A DNA stretch of 12,038 bases from Candidatus Margulisiibacteriota bacterium (GCA_031279615.1 JAITIE010000083.1:1-12038), one strand, 5' to 3'; positions 1 through 7,261 are shown, counted from the first letter of the stretch. Numbers and translations are program-made. Notes: a model not told the origin generated them from the sequence alone.

Positions 1-708
1 CACGCGGCTGGTGCCGACATCGATTACCACCGCTCCGGCCTTGACCATCTCTCCGGTAATTAAACCAGGTTTGCCAGTCGCGGCAATCACGATATCTGCC
101 TGCCGCACCTCATTAGCCAAATCTTCAGTGCGCGAGTGACAAACCGTAACGGTACAGCCGAGCTGAAATAATAAAATTGCCATTGGTTTGCCGACAATAT
201 TGCTGCGGCCAACTACGACCGCTTTTTTACCGGACAAAGAAACTCCTGTCGATTCAAGCAGTTTCAGACAACCCAACGGCGTGCAGGGCAATATCATTGT
301 TTGATTGGCAGTATTAAAATAATTTACCAAATTACCTGTATTCTGCGGATGGAAACAATCCACATCTTTAGCAGGGTTGATCGCCAGGATAATTTTTTTC
401 ACATCAATTTGTCTCGGCAGAGGCAGCTGCACCAACACTCCGTGGACTCGAGGGTCAACATTTAATTTTTGAATCAAGGCCAGTAGTTCCGCCTCTCCGG
501 TCGTTTCCGGCAAGCGATGCACTTCAGAATAAAAACCGATTTCCTGACAGGCCTTTTCTTTGGCATTCACATAAATTTGCGAAGCCGGATTAGCGCCAAC
601 TAAAACAACCGCCAGCCCGGGCTTGACGGCTAATTTAGCGGCTTCATTTTTTATTTTCTCCCGAATATTTTGCGCGATTTTTTTTCCGTCGATTATTTGA
701 GCGGTCAT
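1..708 (-). CDS. folD: FolD, methylenetetrahydrofolate dehydrogenase/cyclohydrolase (3' end outside window)
   Basis: Bifunctional cytosolic enzyme that oxidises 5,10-methylene-THF with NAD(P) and hydrolyses the product to 10-formyl-THF, supplying one-carbon units for purines and fMet. Reading the minus strand from ATG 706-708 gives 236 open codons to the window edge. The family is about 280-300 residues, so roughly 50 C-terminal residues are missing. Visible motifs: IDGKKIA at the N-terminus; the YVNAK form of YxxxK with the catalytic lysine at residue 50; PLPRQ; KDVDCFHP near 114-121; CTPLG; and the Rossmann segment VVVGRSNIVGKPMA followed by VTVCHSRT. AGGAG at 715-719 lies 6 nt before the ATG and supports this start. 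The gene is 90 bp downstream of smc on the same strand and may be co-transcribed. Oddity: cysteine where the KDVDGF motif normally has glycine. The family assignment is secure. Confidence 0.95.
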   Translation of the reverse strand, partial: MTAQIIDGKKIAQNIREKIKNEAAKLAVKPGLAVVLVGANPASQIYVNAKEKACQEIGFYSEVHRLPETTGEAELLALIQKLNVDPRVHGVLVQLPLPRQIDVKKIILAINPAKDVDCFHPQNTGNLVNYFNTANQTMILPCTPLGCLKLLESTGVSLSGKKAVVVGRSNIVGKPMAILLFQLGCTVTVCHSRTEDLANEVRQADIVIAATGKPGLITGEMVKAGAVVIDVGTSRV

Positions 709-760
709 TCTTAACTCCTGTCTCCAATTTTAAATAAACCGTCCCGCGCCGACACTGACT

Positions 761-800
761 GCAAGCCCGTCAGGGAGCGGAGTCGAAGTCAAGCGAGGTC
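761..800. repeat. Short repeat resembling the palindromic element inside rlmD
   Basis: The smc-folD gap holds GAGCGGAGTCGAA at 775-787 and GCGAGGTC at 793-800. The element inside rlmD has GAGCGCAGTCGAA (11146-11158, one mismatch) and an identical GCGAGGTC (11135-11142), but in the opposite order. The last two bases of the 793-800 block form part of the smc stop codon. No full inverted partner is visible here, so this may be a decayed or partial copy. Motifs of the TTCGACTCCGCTC type are common in dispersed repeats of many bacteria; linking the two sites is my inference. Confidence 0.4.
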
Positions 801-3800
801 ACGCTTCCATCAGCGCTTTTTCTTTGCTGGGCAGTTCCAGCGAGACAACTTTGGAAACGCCTTTTTGCTCCATGGTTAGGCCAAAGAGAACCTCCGCCAC
901 AGACATCATGGCCTGCCGGTGCGTGATGATAATGATTTGCGTTTTTTCCGCGTATTCTTTCAGCAGTTCGGTTACCCGGCCAATATTCGGGTCGTCCAGC
1001 GCGGCGTCAATCTCGTCCAAAATACAAAAAGGCCCCGGCCGCGCCGAAAGCAACGAAAAAAGCAAGGCCACCGCCGTCAAAGCATTTTGGCCGCCGGAAA
1101 GCAGGGACATCGACTGGGTTTTTTTCGCGCCGGGCACGCGTGCCAAAATTTCAATGCCGGACTCCAAAATATCATTGTTGTCCAAAATCTGCAGTTCGGC
1201 GTAACCGCCGTTGAAAAGCGAGGTAAAAATCTGCTTGAAATGCTCATTCACCAAATGAAAAGTTTCTTTAAAAGCCTCCAGCGCGGTGCGGTCTAATTCT
1301 TTGATAATGCTCAATAAATCCGCTTTAGATTTTTCCAGATCCTCGCATTGATTTTCGATAAAAACCAAACGCTCTTTCTGCGCTTCGTATTCTTCGATCG
1401 CCAGCAGATTGACCGGCTCCATGCGTTTGATGCGGCGCTTGAGTTTTTCCACCTCGTCCTGCGTCTTTTCGTAATCCTCCACCGCCGTTTCAGACCGCAA
1501 CACGTCATCGATAGTCAGATTGTACTCATTGGCCATGCGGCGTAGCATCTCATCGTGCTCGGCTTCCACGCGCGCCATCTTGATTTCCTCTTCGGACAAT
1601 TTGGCGCGCACTTCGCGGTCGGCGTCGTGGCGTTCTTTTTCCAGCCGGTCGTAAACTTCCAGATCATGGAAATACCGCGCGCGCTCTTGATTGGCCGTAT
1701 TGAGGCCGGTCTGTGTCTGTTCAATCCGTCCCTCAATTTCCGGCAGAACATTTTGCGTGTCCTGCAGAGTATTTTCCGCCTCGGCGATGCTTTGCCGCAA
1801 AGTCTCTTTTTCCGCGCTTTTTTCGGCCAGCTGCGCGTCAGTCTGCTGAATATTGTCGCGGTAAGATTCCAGCTTCAATTCAACCTGCCGCCGCGCAGCC
1901 AGCGCGTTGGTGCTGTTGATTTTAATCTCGGTCAGCAGTTCATTGACCGTCGTTTTCTCACTGTCCGCCTGTTGCAGCGCGCTTTCTTTTTCCGTAATAA
2001 TTTTTTCTTTTTCTTCCCGCTGTCTGTTCAACTCGGCCAGCTCGGCCTGCAGATTTTGTTTTTGTCCGGCAATTCTCTCCATTTCACTTTGCTGCTGCGT
2101 GATTTCCTGCCGGCTGTTAACGATATTTTTCTCCAGTTTGCCGCGGTCAATTTCGAGGCGCGCCAAATCGTTGGCAATCGTGCCCTGCTCTATCTCCAGA
2201 TGCTTCAATTTATTGGCGTGCTCTTTTAATTCATCTTCGATCTGGCCGAAAAGCTGTTCGATATTTTTTATCTCCGTGTCCAGCGCCGCTAATTCTCCGG
2301 TATACTGCTCAATATCTTTGCTCAGCTCAATAATCTCCCGCTGGCGGCTCAATAAAGAAACTGATTCCTGCTCTTTGCCGACCGAGCCGCCGGTCAGCAA
2401 ACCCCTGGCGGTCAGCGCTTCGCCAGCCAATGTAACCACCGCGGTCAAACCGCTGGTCTCCATCTGCTCAAACACGCTCCAGGCCTGCTCAAGATTGTCC
2501 ACGATACACACCGTGCCCAGCAAAGCGGTGATAAACTCCTGGTATTTTTCCGCGCAGGACACCACGTCAACAGCGCAAACGCCGCGCGGCGGCGCGGCCT
2601 TGACCGCGTTTTTCAGCAAGCCGCCAGCTGTAAACGTCGCGCGCCCCAGCGAATGCTCGCGTAAGTATTGAAGCGCTTGCTCGACCGTGGCGCGGTCTTC
2701 CGCCACAATGGCCTGCAGATTATTTTCCAGAGCGGCTTCCACCGCGGCTTCGTACTGTTTGGGCACCGTGATAATATCCGCCACCACTCCGGCAATGCCG
2801 GCAAAACCCGGCGCGTTATCTTTTCTGGCCTGAAAAACCGAACGCACGCCTTTCTGAAAACCCTCATGTGTCTGTTGCATTTCTTCCAGCAATTTTAAGC
2901 GCGATGACTGCTGGTCAAATTTTTCCTTAATCTCCATGCGCCGGTTTAATTTGGTTTTGCGCTCGTCCTCTTTTTGCGATTTTTGCTTAAATAATTCATC
3001 GCGCCGCGCGTGCAATTCCTCGACATTATTGTCGACAAAAGTTTTACGCTCCAGCAACGCGCTCCCGCGTTTCGTCAACTCCTCCTGCTCTCTGGCAAAA
3101 TCTGTCAGCGAAGTTTCCACTCTCTGCAGATCGCCGGCCACAACCGTCTCGCCGGATTCCAAACCCAGCAGTTTGGATTTCTGATTTTCCACTTGATCCA
3201 AAAAATTCGTCAGATTTTTTTTCAAATCAGCAATTTCCTGATTGACCTGTTGCCAGCGCTCCACAATGGCGCGGGTTTCCTCGTTTTTCCTGGCCAAACG
3301 CTCGTCAAGCTCAGCCACGGATTTTTCCACCGCGCTCAGCTCAATCTGCGCTTCATTTTGCCGCGCCAGCAAAGCCGTTTTGTTTGCTTCCAGCTGTGTA
3401 ATTTCCTGCTCCACCGCCTGCAAGCGCTGACGGTGATTGCCGATGCGTTCTCTGGCCACGTCGGATTTATTGGCGGACTCGGCTCTCTGCCGGCGCAAAT
3501 CCTGCAGCTGGCTGTCGAAATCCTGCAGCTGCTTATCCAGCTCGACTATTTTGTCCCGAAATTCCTGTTTTTTTGCGGCAATATTCTGCGCGCCCGCGTC
3601 GGCTTCCTCAACCACTTTTTTATATTCAACGATTTTTTGCTCGACTTCTTGTTTGAAAAAATCCAATTTACCCAGCTTGACTTTGAACAAACCGATTTCC
3701 AAGCCGGCCAAATCTTTTTTCAAAACCTGATATTCATTGGCTGTTCTGGCCTGTTCCTCCAGCGGTCCCAGCTGTTGATGGATCTCCGCGCGGATATCGC

Positions 3801-4380
3801 TCAAGCGGAATAAATTTTGCTCGGCGGCCTCCAGCTTGAGCTGCGTAGCATGCTTGCGGGATTTATACTTGTGAATGCCGGCGGCTTCCTCGAATAATTT
3901 GCGGCGGTCTTCCGGCTTGCTGTGCAGCAGGCTGACCACCTGTCCCTGCCCGATAATCGCGTAAGAGCCTTTGCCGATGCCGGTATCCATCAGCAACTCC
4001 TGCACATCGCGCAGGCGCACCACCTCTTTATTGATGAGGTACTCGCTCTCGCCCGTGCGGTAAAAACGGCGGCCAACCTCGACCTCGCTGTAGTCCACCG
4101 GCAGACGGTGATCGGAGTTGTCAATAGTCAGAAAAACTTCGGCCAGCGAAACCGGCTTGCGCTCTTCCGTGCCGGCAAAAATAACTTCCTCTTGCTGCGA
4201 GCCGCGCAACAGTTTGATCGACTGCTCGCCCATCACCCAGCGGAACGCGTCGATAATATTGCTCTTGCCACAGCCATTGGGCCCGACGATTGCCGTAATG
4301 CCGCGCCCGTCCGCAAACTCTAAAACTGTCCGGTCGGGAAAAGTTTTGAACCCGAACATTTCCAGTTTTTTCAGATACAT
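799..4380 (-). CDS. smc: SMC, chromosome segregation/condensation ATPase
   Basis: Bacterial condensin subunit that dimerises, binds the kleisin ScpA with ScpB, and organises and segregates the chromosome. At 1193 residues it has the full family length. Order of parts: N-terminal ATPase half with Walker A GPNGCGKSN at 33-41; a long coiled coil rich in E, K and Q (about 170-500); a hinge at about 520-670 (GIAGVVADI to GLLTGGSVG); a return coiled coil to about 1030; and a C-terminal ATPase half with signature LSGGQNAL from 1094, Walker B FCILDEID at 1118-1125, and the D-loop and switch region ending in IIIITHRQ. The ATG directly abuts the rnc TGA (TGAATG), and GGAG at 4390-4393 lies 9 nt upstream inside rnc, so translation is probably coupled. 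Minor oddity: GGQN where many bacterial SMCs have GGE followed by K or R. Identification is secure. Confidence 0.98.
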   Translation of the reverse strand: MYLKKLEMFGFKTFPDRTVLEFADGRGITAIVGPNGCGKSNIIDAFRWVMGEQSIKLLRGSQQEEVIFAGTEERKPVSLAEVFLTIDNSDHRLPVDYSEVEVGRRFYRTGESEYLINKEVVRLRDVQELLMDTGIGKGSYAIIGQGQVVSLLHSKPEDRRKLFEEAAGIHKYKSRKHATQLKLEAAEQNLFRLSDIRAEIHQQLGPLEEQARTANEYQVLKKDLAGLEIGLFKVKLGKLDFFKQEVEQKIVEYKKVVEEADAGAQNIAAKKQEFRDKIVELDKQLQDFDSQLQDLRRQRAESANKSDVARERIGNHRQRLQAVEQEITQLEANKTALLARQNEAQIELSAVEKSVAELDERLARKNEETRAIVERWQQVNQEIADLKKNLTNFLDQVENQKSKLLGLESGETVVAGDLQRVETSLTDFAREQEELTKRGSALLERKTFVDNNVEELHARRDELFKQKSQKEDERKTKLNRRMEIKEKFDQQSSRLKLLEEMQQTHEGFQKGVRSVFQARKDNAPGFAGIAGVVADIITVPKQYEAAVEAALENNLQAIVAEDRATVEQALQYLREHSLGRATFTAGGLLKNAVKAAPPRGVCAVDVVSCAEKYQEFITALLGTVCIVDNLEQAWSVFEQMETSGLTAVVTLAGEALTARGLLTGGSVGKEQESVSLLSRQREIIELSKDIEQYTGELAALDTEIKNIEQLFGQIEDELKEHANKLKHLEIEQGTIANDLARLEIDRGKLEKNIVNSRQEITQQQSEMERIAGQKQNLQAELAELNRQREEKEKIITEKESALQQADSEKTTVNELLTEIKINSTNALAARRQVELKLESYRDNIQQTDAQLAEKSAEKETLRQSIAEAENTLQDTQNVLPEIEGRIEQTQTGLNTANQERARYFHDLEVYDRLEKERHDADREVRAKLSEEEIKMARVEAEHDEMLRRMANEYNLTIDDVLRSETAVEDYEKTQDEVEKLKRRIKRMEPVNLLAIEEYEAQKERLVFIENQCEDLEKSKADLLSIIKELDRTALEAFKETFHLVNEHFKQIFTSLFNGGYAELQILDNNDILESGIEILARVPGAKKTQSMSLLSGGQNALTAVALLFSLLSARPGPFCILDEIDAALDDPNIGRVTELLKEYAEKTQIIIITHRQAMMSVAEVLFGLTMEQKGVSKVVSLELPSKEKALMEA

Positions 4381-5115
4381 TCAAACACTCTCCAGTATCC
4401 CCCTGAAATGCGCGTCCTGCAGTAAATTTTTAGCGGCCTGCTGCTCCGAGCCTTTTTTGGTTTTGTTCCGGCCCTGCGCCGCATAAGGCCGCAGTTTGGC
4501 CAAAACACCGTGTCCCGCCACCAAAACTTCACTGGTAAAGACCTTGTCATGCTCAGGACCGCGCTCCTGTATAACACGATATTCCGGTAATTTCCAGCCT
4601 AGCGCCTGCACTTTTTCCTGCAGGACAGATTTGTAATCCTGAAATTCAGCCAGCTCCATCTCCTCGGCAAAAATCGGCTGATAAATTTTCAAGATAAACT
4701 CGCTCGCGCGCGCCAGGCCGCCGTCCAGATAATAGGCCGCAAAAAGCGCTTCCAGACTGTCGGCCAGATTGGACTTGCGCAGCGCGCCGCCGTTAGCGGC
4801 TTCATTGCGGCTCATCAGCAAATAATCACCCAGCGCATAACGCGCGGCGATCTCTGCCAGCACCGAGTCGCTGACCAGCACCGCGCGGACTTTGGTCAGG
4901 AAGCCTTCGTCTTTTTCAGGAAAAGCTTCAAACAAATATTCGGAAATGACTATTTTCAAAACCGCGTCGCCTAAAAACTCCAGCCGCTCATTGTTGGCCG
5001 CGGCTTGCGAACAATGCGTCAGAGCTCGATCCAGCAGCTCGAGATTTTGAAACTCAATCTGCAGAGCTTTTTGACAGGCTTTTAATTGTTGAACACGGTC
5101 TATTGTTAAGGGCAT
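4381..5115 (-). CDS. rnc: Ribonuclease III
   Basis: Double-strand-specific endoribonuclease that processes the rRNA precursor and structured mRNAs. At 244 residues it has normal length. The catalytic domain covers about 8-150 with the signature NERLEFLGDAVL (42-53; likely metal ligands E43, E46, D50) and LADSLEA (D119, E122). A dsRNA-binding domain at about 159-234 contains GPEHDKVF and ends GRNKTKKGSEQQAAKNLL. Its loop before GRNK looks several residues longer than usual. The ATG is 3 nt after the hicA stop, and no Shine-Dalgarno sequence is visible in the AT-rich 20 nt upstream, so initiation may depend on ribosomes finishing hicA. The next gene, smc, starts immediately after the TGA; rnc-smc adjacency is known in several bacterial groups. 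Function is secure; the start is the one that fits family length. Confidence 0.97.
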   Translation of the reverse strand: MPLTIDRVQQLKACQKALQIEFQNLELLDRALTHCSQAAANNERLEFLGDAVLKIVISEYLFEAFPEKDEGFLTKVRAVLVSDSVLAEIAARYALGDYLLMSRNEAANGGALRKSNLADSLEALFAAYYLDGGLARASEFILKIYQPIFAEEMELAEFQDYKSVLQEKVQALGWKLPEYRVIQERGPEHDKVFTSEVLVAGHGVLAKLRPYAAQGRNKTKKGSEQQAAKNLLQDAHFRGILESV

Positions 5116-5118
5116 AAT

Positions 5119-5313
5119 TTAAAAATGATAATCAATCCCGGCTTGCTTCATTATTGCATTAGCCGTAAAACGCGATTTTATTCTCCCGTCCACCGGAAAA
5201 GAGCATTTGTTAAGAGGACTGTACCAAATATCATGATCTCCTTTGCCACGCCGCTGAAAAGAACAACCCCATTCTTTTAATTTTTTCCGCACTTTCTTTT
5301 CAAATTCAGCCAT
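5119..5313 (-). CDS. hicA: HicA-type toxin (putative mRNA interferase)
   Basis: A 64-residue basic protein with the HicA layout: an N-terminal helix (EFEKKVRKKLKEWG), a strand with RRGKGDHDIWYSP, a second strand SFPVDGRIK, and a terminal helix ANAIMKQAGI. HicA proteins adopt a small dsRBD-like fold and cleave mRNA using a conserved histidine in a G(S)H motif; here that is probably H27 in GKGDH. AGGG at 5321-5324, 7 nt before the ATG, is a plausible Shine-Dalgarno. It follows the antitoxin by 43 nt, and its TAA is 3 nt before rnc. The antitoxin-then-toxin order and the family pairing indicate a type II toxin-antitoxin module. Activity cannot be judged from sequence; no truncation is visible. 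Confidence 0.85.
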   Translation of the reverse strand: MAEFEKKVRKKLKEWGCSFQRRGKGDHDIWYSPLNKCSFPVDGRIKSRFTANAIMKQAGIDYHF

Positions 5314-5356
5314 AGAGTTACCCTAACAGATATTATTTCTCAACGCAAACAATACG

Positions 5357-5572
5357 CTAAGCCGCTAGAGTCAACCGTTCAGCCTTGAAACGCAAACGCA
5401 CATCGCCTTGCGGGACTTGTTTATTTAAAGCCAAAACTTCCGGCACGGCCAGTTTAACCCGCTCTATAAGCGCGTCTAATGAACCGGATTCTAAAGCAAT
5501 CGGAATATCATCATTGACGGCCACCCAGACCTGTGCTTCTTCATCCCATGTTAGAGAAATACTATATTCCAT
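5357..5572 (-). CDS. DUF1902/HicB-like antitoxin
   Basis: A 71-residue protein whose first 50 residues match the DUF1902 pattern: a first strand, WDEEAQVWVA, VNDDIPIALESGS, then a helix LIERVKLAVPEVLALN. This is the compact partial-RNase-H-like fold of HicB-family antitoxins, which bind and block HicA. There is no recognisable helix-turn-helix or ribbon-helix-helix tail, unlike classical HicB, so it may be only a toxin neutraliser. The ATG (5570-5572) is preceded by AGGAG at 5579-5583 with 6-nt spacing, the strongest Shine-Dalgarno of this operon; stronger translation of the first gene suits an antitoxin. The hicA-like gene follows after 43 nt. Confident as a DUF1902 protein; the antitoxin role is inferred from the neighbour. 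Confidence 0.82.
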   Translation of the reverse strand: MEYSISLTWDEEAQVWVAVNDDIPIALESGSLDALIERVKLAVPEVLALNKQVPQGDVRLRFKAERLTLAA

Positions 5573-5612
5573 AATAAACTCCTGCTTCTATATTCTAACA
5601 TAATATCAATAT

Positions 5613-5642
5613 TTTATAACTCGAAAATCTCTCGACTTTCAA
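5613..5642 (-). promoter_or_regulatory. Putative sigma-70-type promoter for antitoxin-hicA-rnc-smc
   Basis: On the minus strand, TTGAAA (5637-5642) is followed after 18 bp by TATAAA (5613-5618), each 5/6 to consensus, about 40 bp before the antitoxin ATG. The spacer contains TCGAG twice, 11 nt apart (about one helical turn), a possible operator for autorepression. This is pattern matching only; chance is considerable in AT-rich DNA. Confidence 0.45.
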
Positions 5643-5719
5643 CAGGCACATATTTATTTATTCCTCACCAAAATTTTCCTTGCTATCATCTGCAAAATAT
5701 GTTAATTTTTTGCGCGTGG

Positions 5720-5768
5720 GGAAATTTTCTTGGGGCTTTAAGAAAATTTCCTTATTTTTTTATTTTTT
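5720..5768 (+). terminator. Terminator-like hairpin in the leader of the polyamine operon (candidate attenuator)
   Basis: GGAAATTTTCTT (5720-5731) and AAGAAAATTTCC (5740-5751) form a perfect 12-bp stem with the 8-nt loop GGGGCTTT, followed at once by a 17-nt run that is all T except two A (5752-5768). On the plus strand this has the form of an intrinsic terminator, though the stem is AT-rich. It ends 25 nt before the hss start codon, with no plus-strand gene upstream to terminate and little room for a promoter after it, so the operon transcript probably carries it. On the minus strand no U-run follows the stem. Confidence 0.55.
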
Positions 5769-5779
5769 AGAAAGCTCAA

Positions 5780-5785
5780 AGGAAG
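5780..5785 (+). promoter_or_regulatory. Shine-Dalgarno of hss, fixing a TTG start
   Basis: AGGAAG lies 8 nt before TTG 5794-5796. The residues that follow (KIKFDGKILVIGCG) match the expected N-terminus of the enzyme, and no ATG start is available nearby, so TTG is the likely start. Confidence 0.75.
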
Positions 5786-5793
5786 TGAAATAA

Positions 5794-7254
5794 TTGAAAA
5801 TAAAATTTGACGGGAAAATTTTAGTTATTGGCTGCGGCAGTGTGTCGCAGTGTTTTCTGCCTCTGCTTATCAAACATCTGGAAATGCCGCCCCATAAAAT
5901 AACGATCATTGATTTTATCGACAAAACTCCAGCGATCGCCGCTATTCTCCAGACCGGCGTCAATTTCAAAAAAGACCGCGTGACCAAAGAAAACATCGGC
6001 AGTAAACTAGCCGAGTATGTCGGCGGCGGCGATATAATTATCGACCTCGCTTGGAATATCGACTGCAATACCATTTTACAATGGTGCCATGAACACCAGG
6101 TCCGTTACATCAACACTTCCGTCGAAGAGTGGGACCCTTACGCCGACGCGGAAAACACGCCGCCGCAGAAACGCACGCTTTATTACCGCCAGATGCAGAT
6201 CCGCGAGATGCTGGCCAGCTGGAAAGAAAAAGGCCCCTCGGCGGTCATTGATCACGGCGCCAATCCCGGACTGGTGTCGCATTTCGTCAAAGTCGCTCTG
6301 GTCGACATCGCCAATAAATTATTGCAAGACCAGCCTCAGGACGCGCGCGCTGAAAATTTGCGGAAATATTTACAGGCGGAAAACTGGCCGAAAATTTCCC
6401 AGACGCTCGGTGTGAAAGTCATCCACATCAGCGAGCGTGACACGCAGATTATTGATAAACCCAAACAAATCAACGAGTTTGTCAACACTTGGAGCATTGA
6501 GGGTTTTTACGAGGAAAGCATCGCGCCGGCGGAGCTGGGCTGGGGCACGCATGAGCTGTCTTTGCCGCCGCATGCGCTGACGCATAATTACGGTCCGCAA
6601 AATCAGATTTGCCTTGCCAAAATGGGGCTGAAAACGAAAGTGCGCAGCTGGGTGCCCTGCGGCGAAATCACCGGCATGGTTATCCGCCACGGCGAAGCGT
6701 TTTCGATTTCAGATAATCTAACTGTGTGGAACGGCGCCGAGCCAGTGTATCGCCCGACCGTGCATTACGCTTACTGCCCCTGCGATGGAGCGCAGCTCTC
6801 TATCGCCGAGCTGGAAATGCGCCAGTTCAAGCTGCACGAAAAACAGCGGATTTTGACGGACGAAATCATTGACGGCCGCGATGAGCTAGGTGTGCTGCTC
6901 ATGGGACACGATTTTAAATCCTGGTGGACCGGCAGTCTGCTGGACATTCACACCACGCGCCAGCTTGTGCCGCGGCAAAACGCCACGACCTTGCAGGTTG
7001 CCTGTTCGGTGCTGGGCGCGCTTTTTTGGCTGATCCGTAATCCACAGGAAGGCGTAAAAAATCCCGACCAACTGCCCTACAAAGAAGTGCTGGAAGTCGC
7101 GCGGCCCTATCTCGGTGAATTTGTTTCCCTGCCGTCGGATTGGGACCCGACGCAAAATCGCCGCGACATTGATATGTTCAATAAATACCGCCAGCAGCCG
7201 CGGCGCATTGACGAAAATTTAAGGTGGCAGTTTAATACATTCTTGGTAGAATAA
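5794..7254 (+). CDS. hss: Homospermidine synthase
   Basis: NAD-dependent enzyme that makes sym-homospermidine from two putrescines, or putrescine plus spermidine, with release of ammonia or diaminopropane. At 486 residues it is close to the Blastochloris viridis enzyme (about 477) and follows it along its length from memory: Rossmann motif VIGCGSVSQ (11-19); DLAWNID; INTSVEEW with E111 or E112 near the active site; HGANPGLVSHFVK with N157; HISERDTQ (211-218); VNTWSIEGF with W233, probably the cation-pi tryptophan; PAELGWGTHE; VRSWVPCGEITG; PVYRPTVHYAYCPC; and DELGVLLMGHD. These separate it from the related saccharopine and carboxynorspermidine dehydrogenases. It is the first gene of its operon and 20 nt upstream of an ornithine decarboxylase, which supplies its substrate. 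It starts at TTG. A hairpin-plus-U-run upstream suggests attenuation control. Identification is very strong. Confidence 0.95.
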   Translation: MKIKFDGKILVIGCGSVSQCFLPLLIKHLEMPPHKITIIDFIDKTPAIAAILQTGVNFKKDRVTKENIGSKLAEYVGGGDIIIDLAWNIDCNTILQWCHEHQVRYINTSVEEWDPYADAENTPPQKRTLYYRQMQIREMLASWKEKGPSAVIDHGANPGLVSHFVKVALVDIANKLLQDQPQDARAENLRKYLQAENWPKISQTLGVKVIHISERDTQIIDKPKQINEFVNTWSIEGFYEESIAPAELGWGTHELSLPPHALTHNYGPQNQICLAKMGLKTKVRSWVPCGEITGMVIRHGEAFSISDNLTVWNGAEPVYRPTVHYAYCPCDGAQLSIAELEMRQFKLHEKQRILTDEIIDGRDELGVLLMGHDFKSWWTGSLLDIHTTRQLVPRQNATTLQVACSVLGALFWLIRNPQEGVKNPDQLPYKEVLEVARPYLGEFVSLPSDWDPTQNRRDIDMFNKYRQQPRRIDENLRWQFNTFLVE

Positions 7255-7261
7255 AAGCCGC

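Larger units (their letters stand above)
5573..5793. other. Divergent intergenic region
   Basis: 221 bp, clearly more AT-rich than the flanking genes. It separates the minus-strand toxin-antitoxin/rnc/smc block from the plus-strand polyamine block and must hold promoters for both. I see a fair sigma-70-like promoter for the minus side (5613-5642) and a strong hairpin with a U-run for the plus side (5720-5768). No convincing plus-strand promoter stands out; the best pair, TTGCTA 5680-5685 and TAATTT 5703-5708 with 17-bp spacing, has a poor -10. No conserved ORF was recognised. Confidence 0.6.

Noticed and set aside
755..773. CTGAC/GTCAG hairpin after smc as a terminator
   Set aside because: Five-bp stem with a 9-nt loop and no U-run on the minus-strand transcript.
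1555..3813. Long open frames on the plus strand opposite smc (for example 1555-2229, 1907-2671, 3010-3813)
   Set aside because: They are antisense mirrors of smc codons, with skewed composition (Phe/Leu/Gln- or Ser/Cys-rich), no recognisable domain and no promoter or ribosome-site context.
5385..5603. Plus-strand ORF of 72 codons opposite the antitoxin
   Set aside because: It mirrors the DUF1902 gene, which has a recognisable domain, a strong Shine-Dalgarno and a toxin partner; the plus-strand frame has none.
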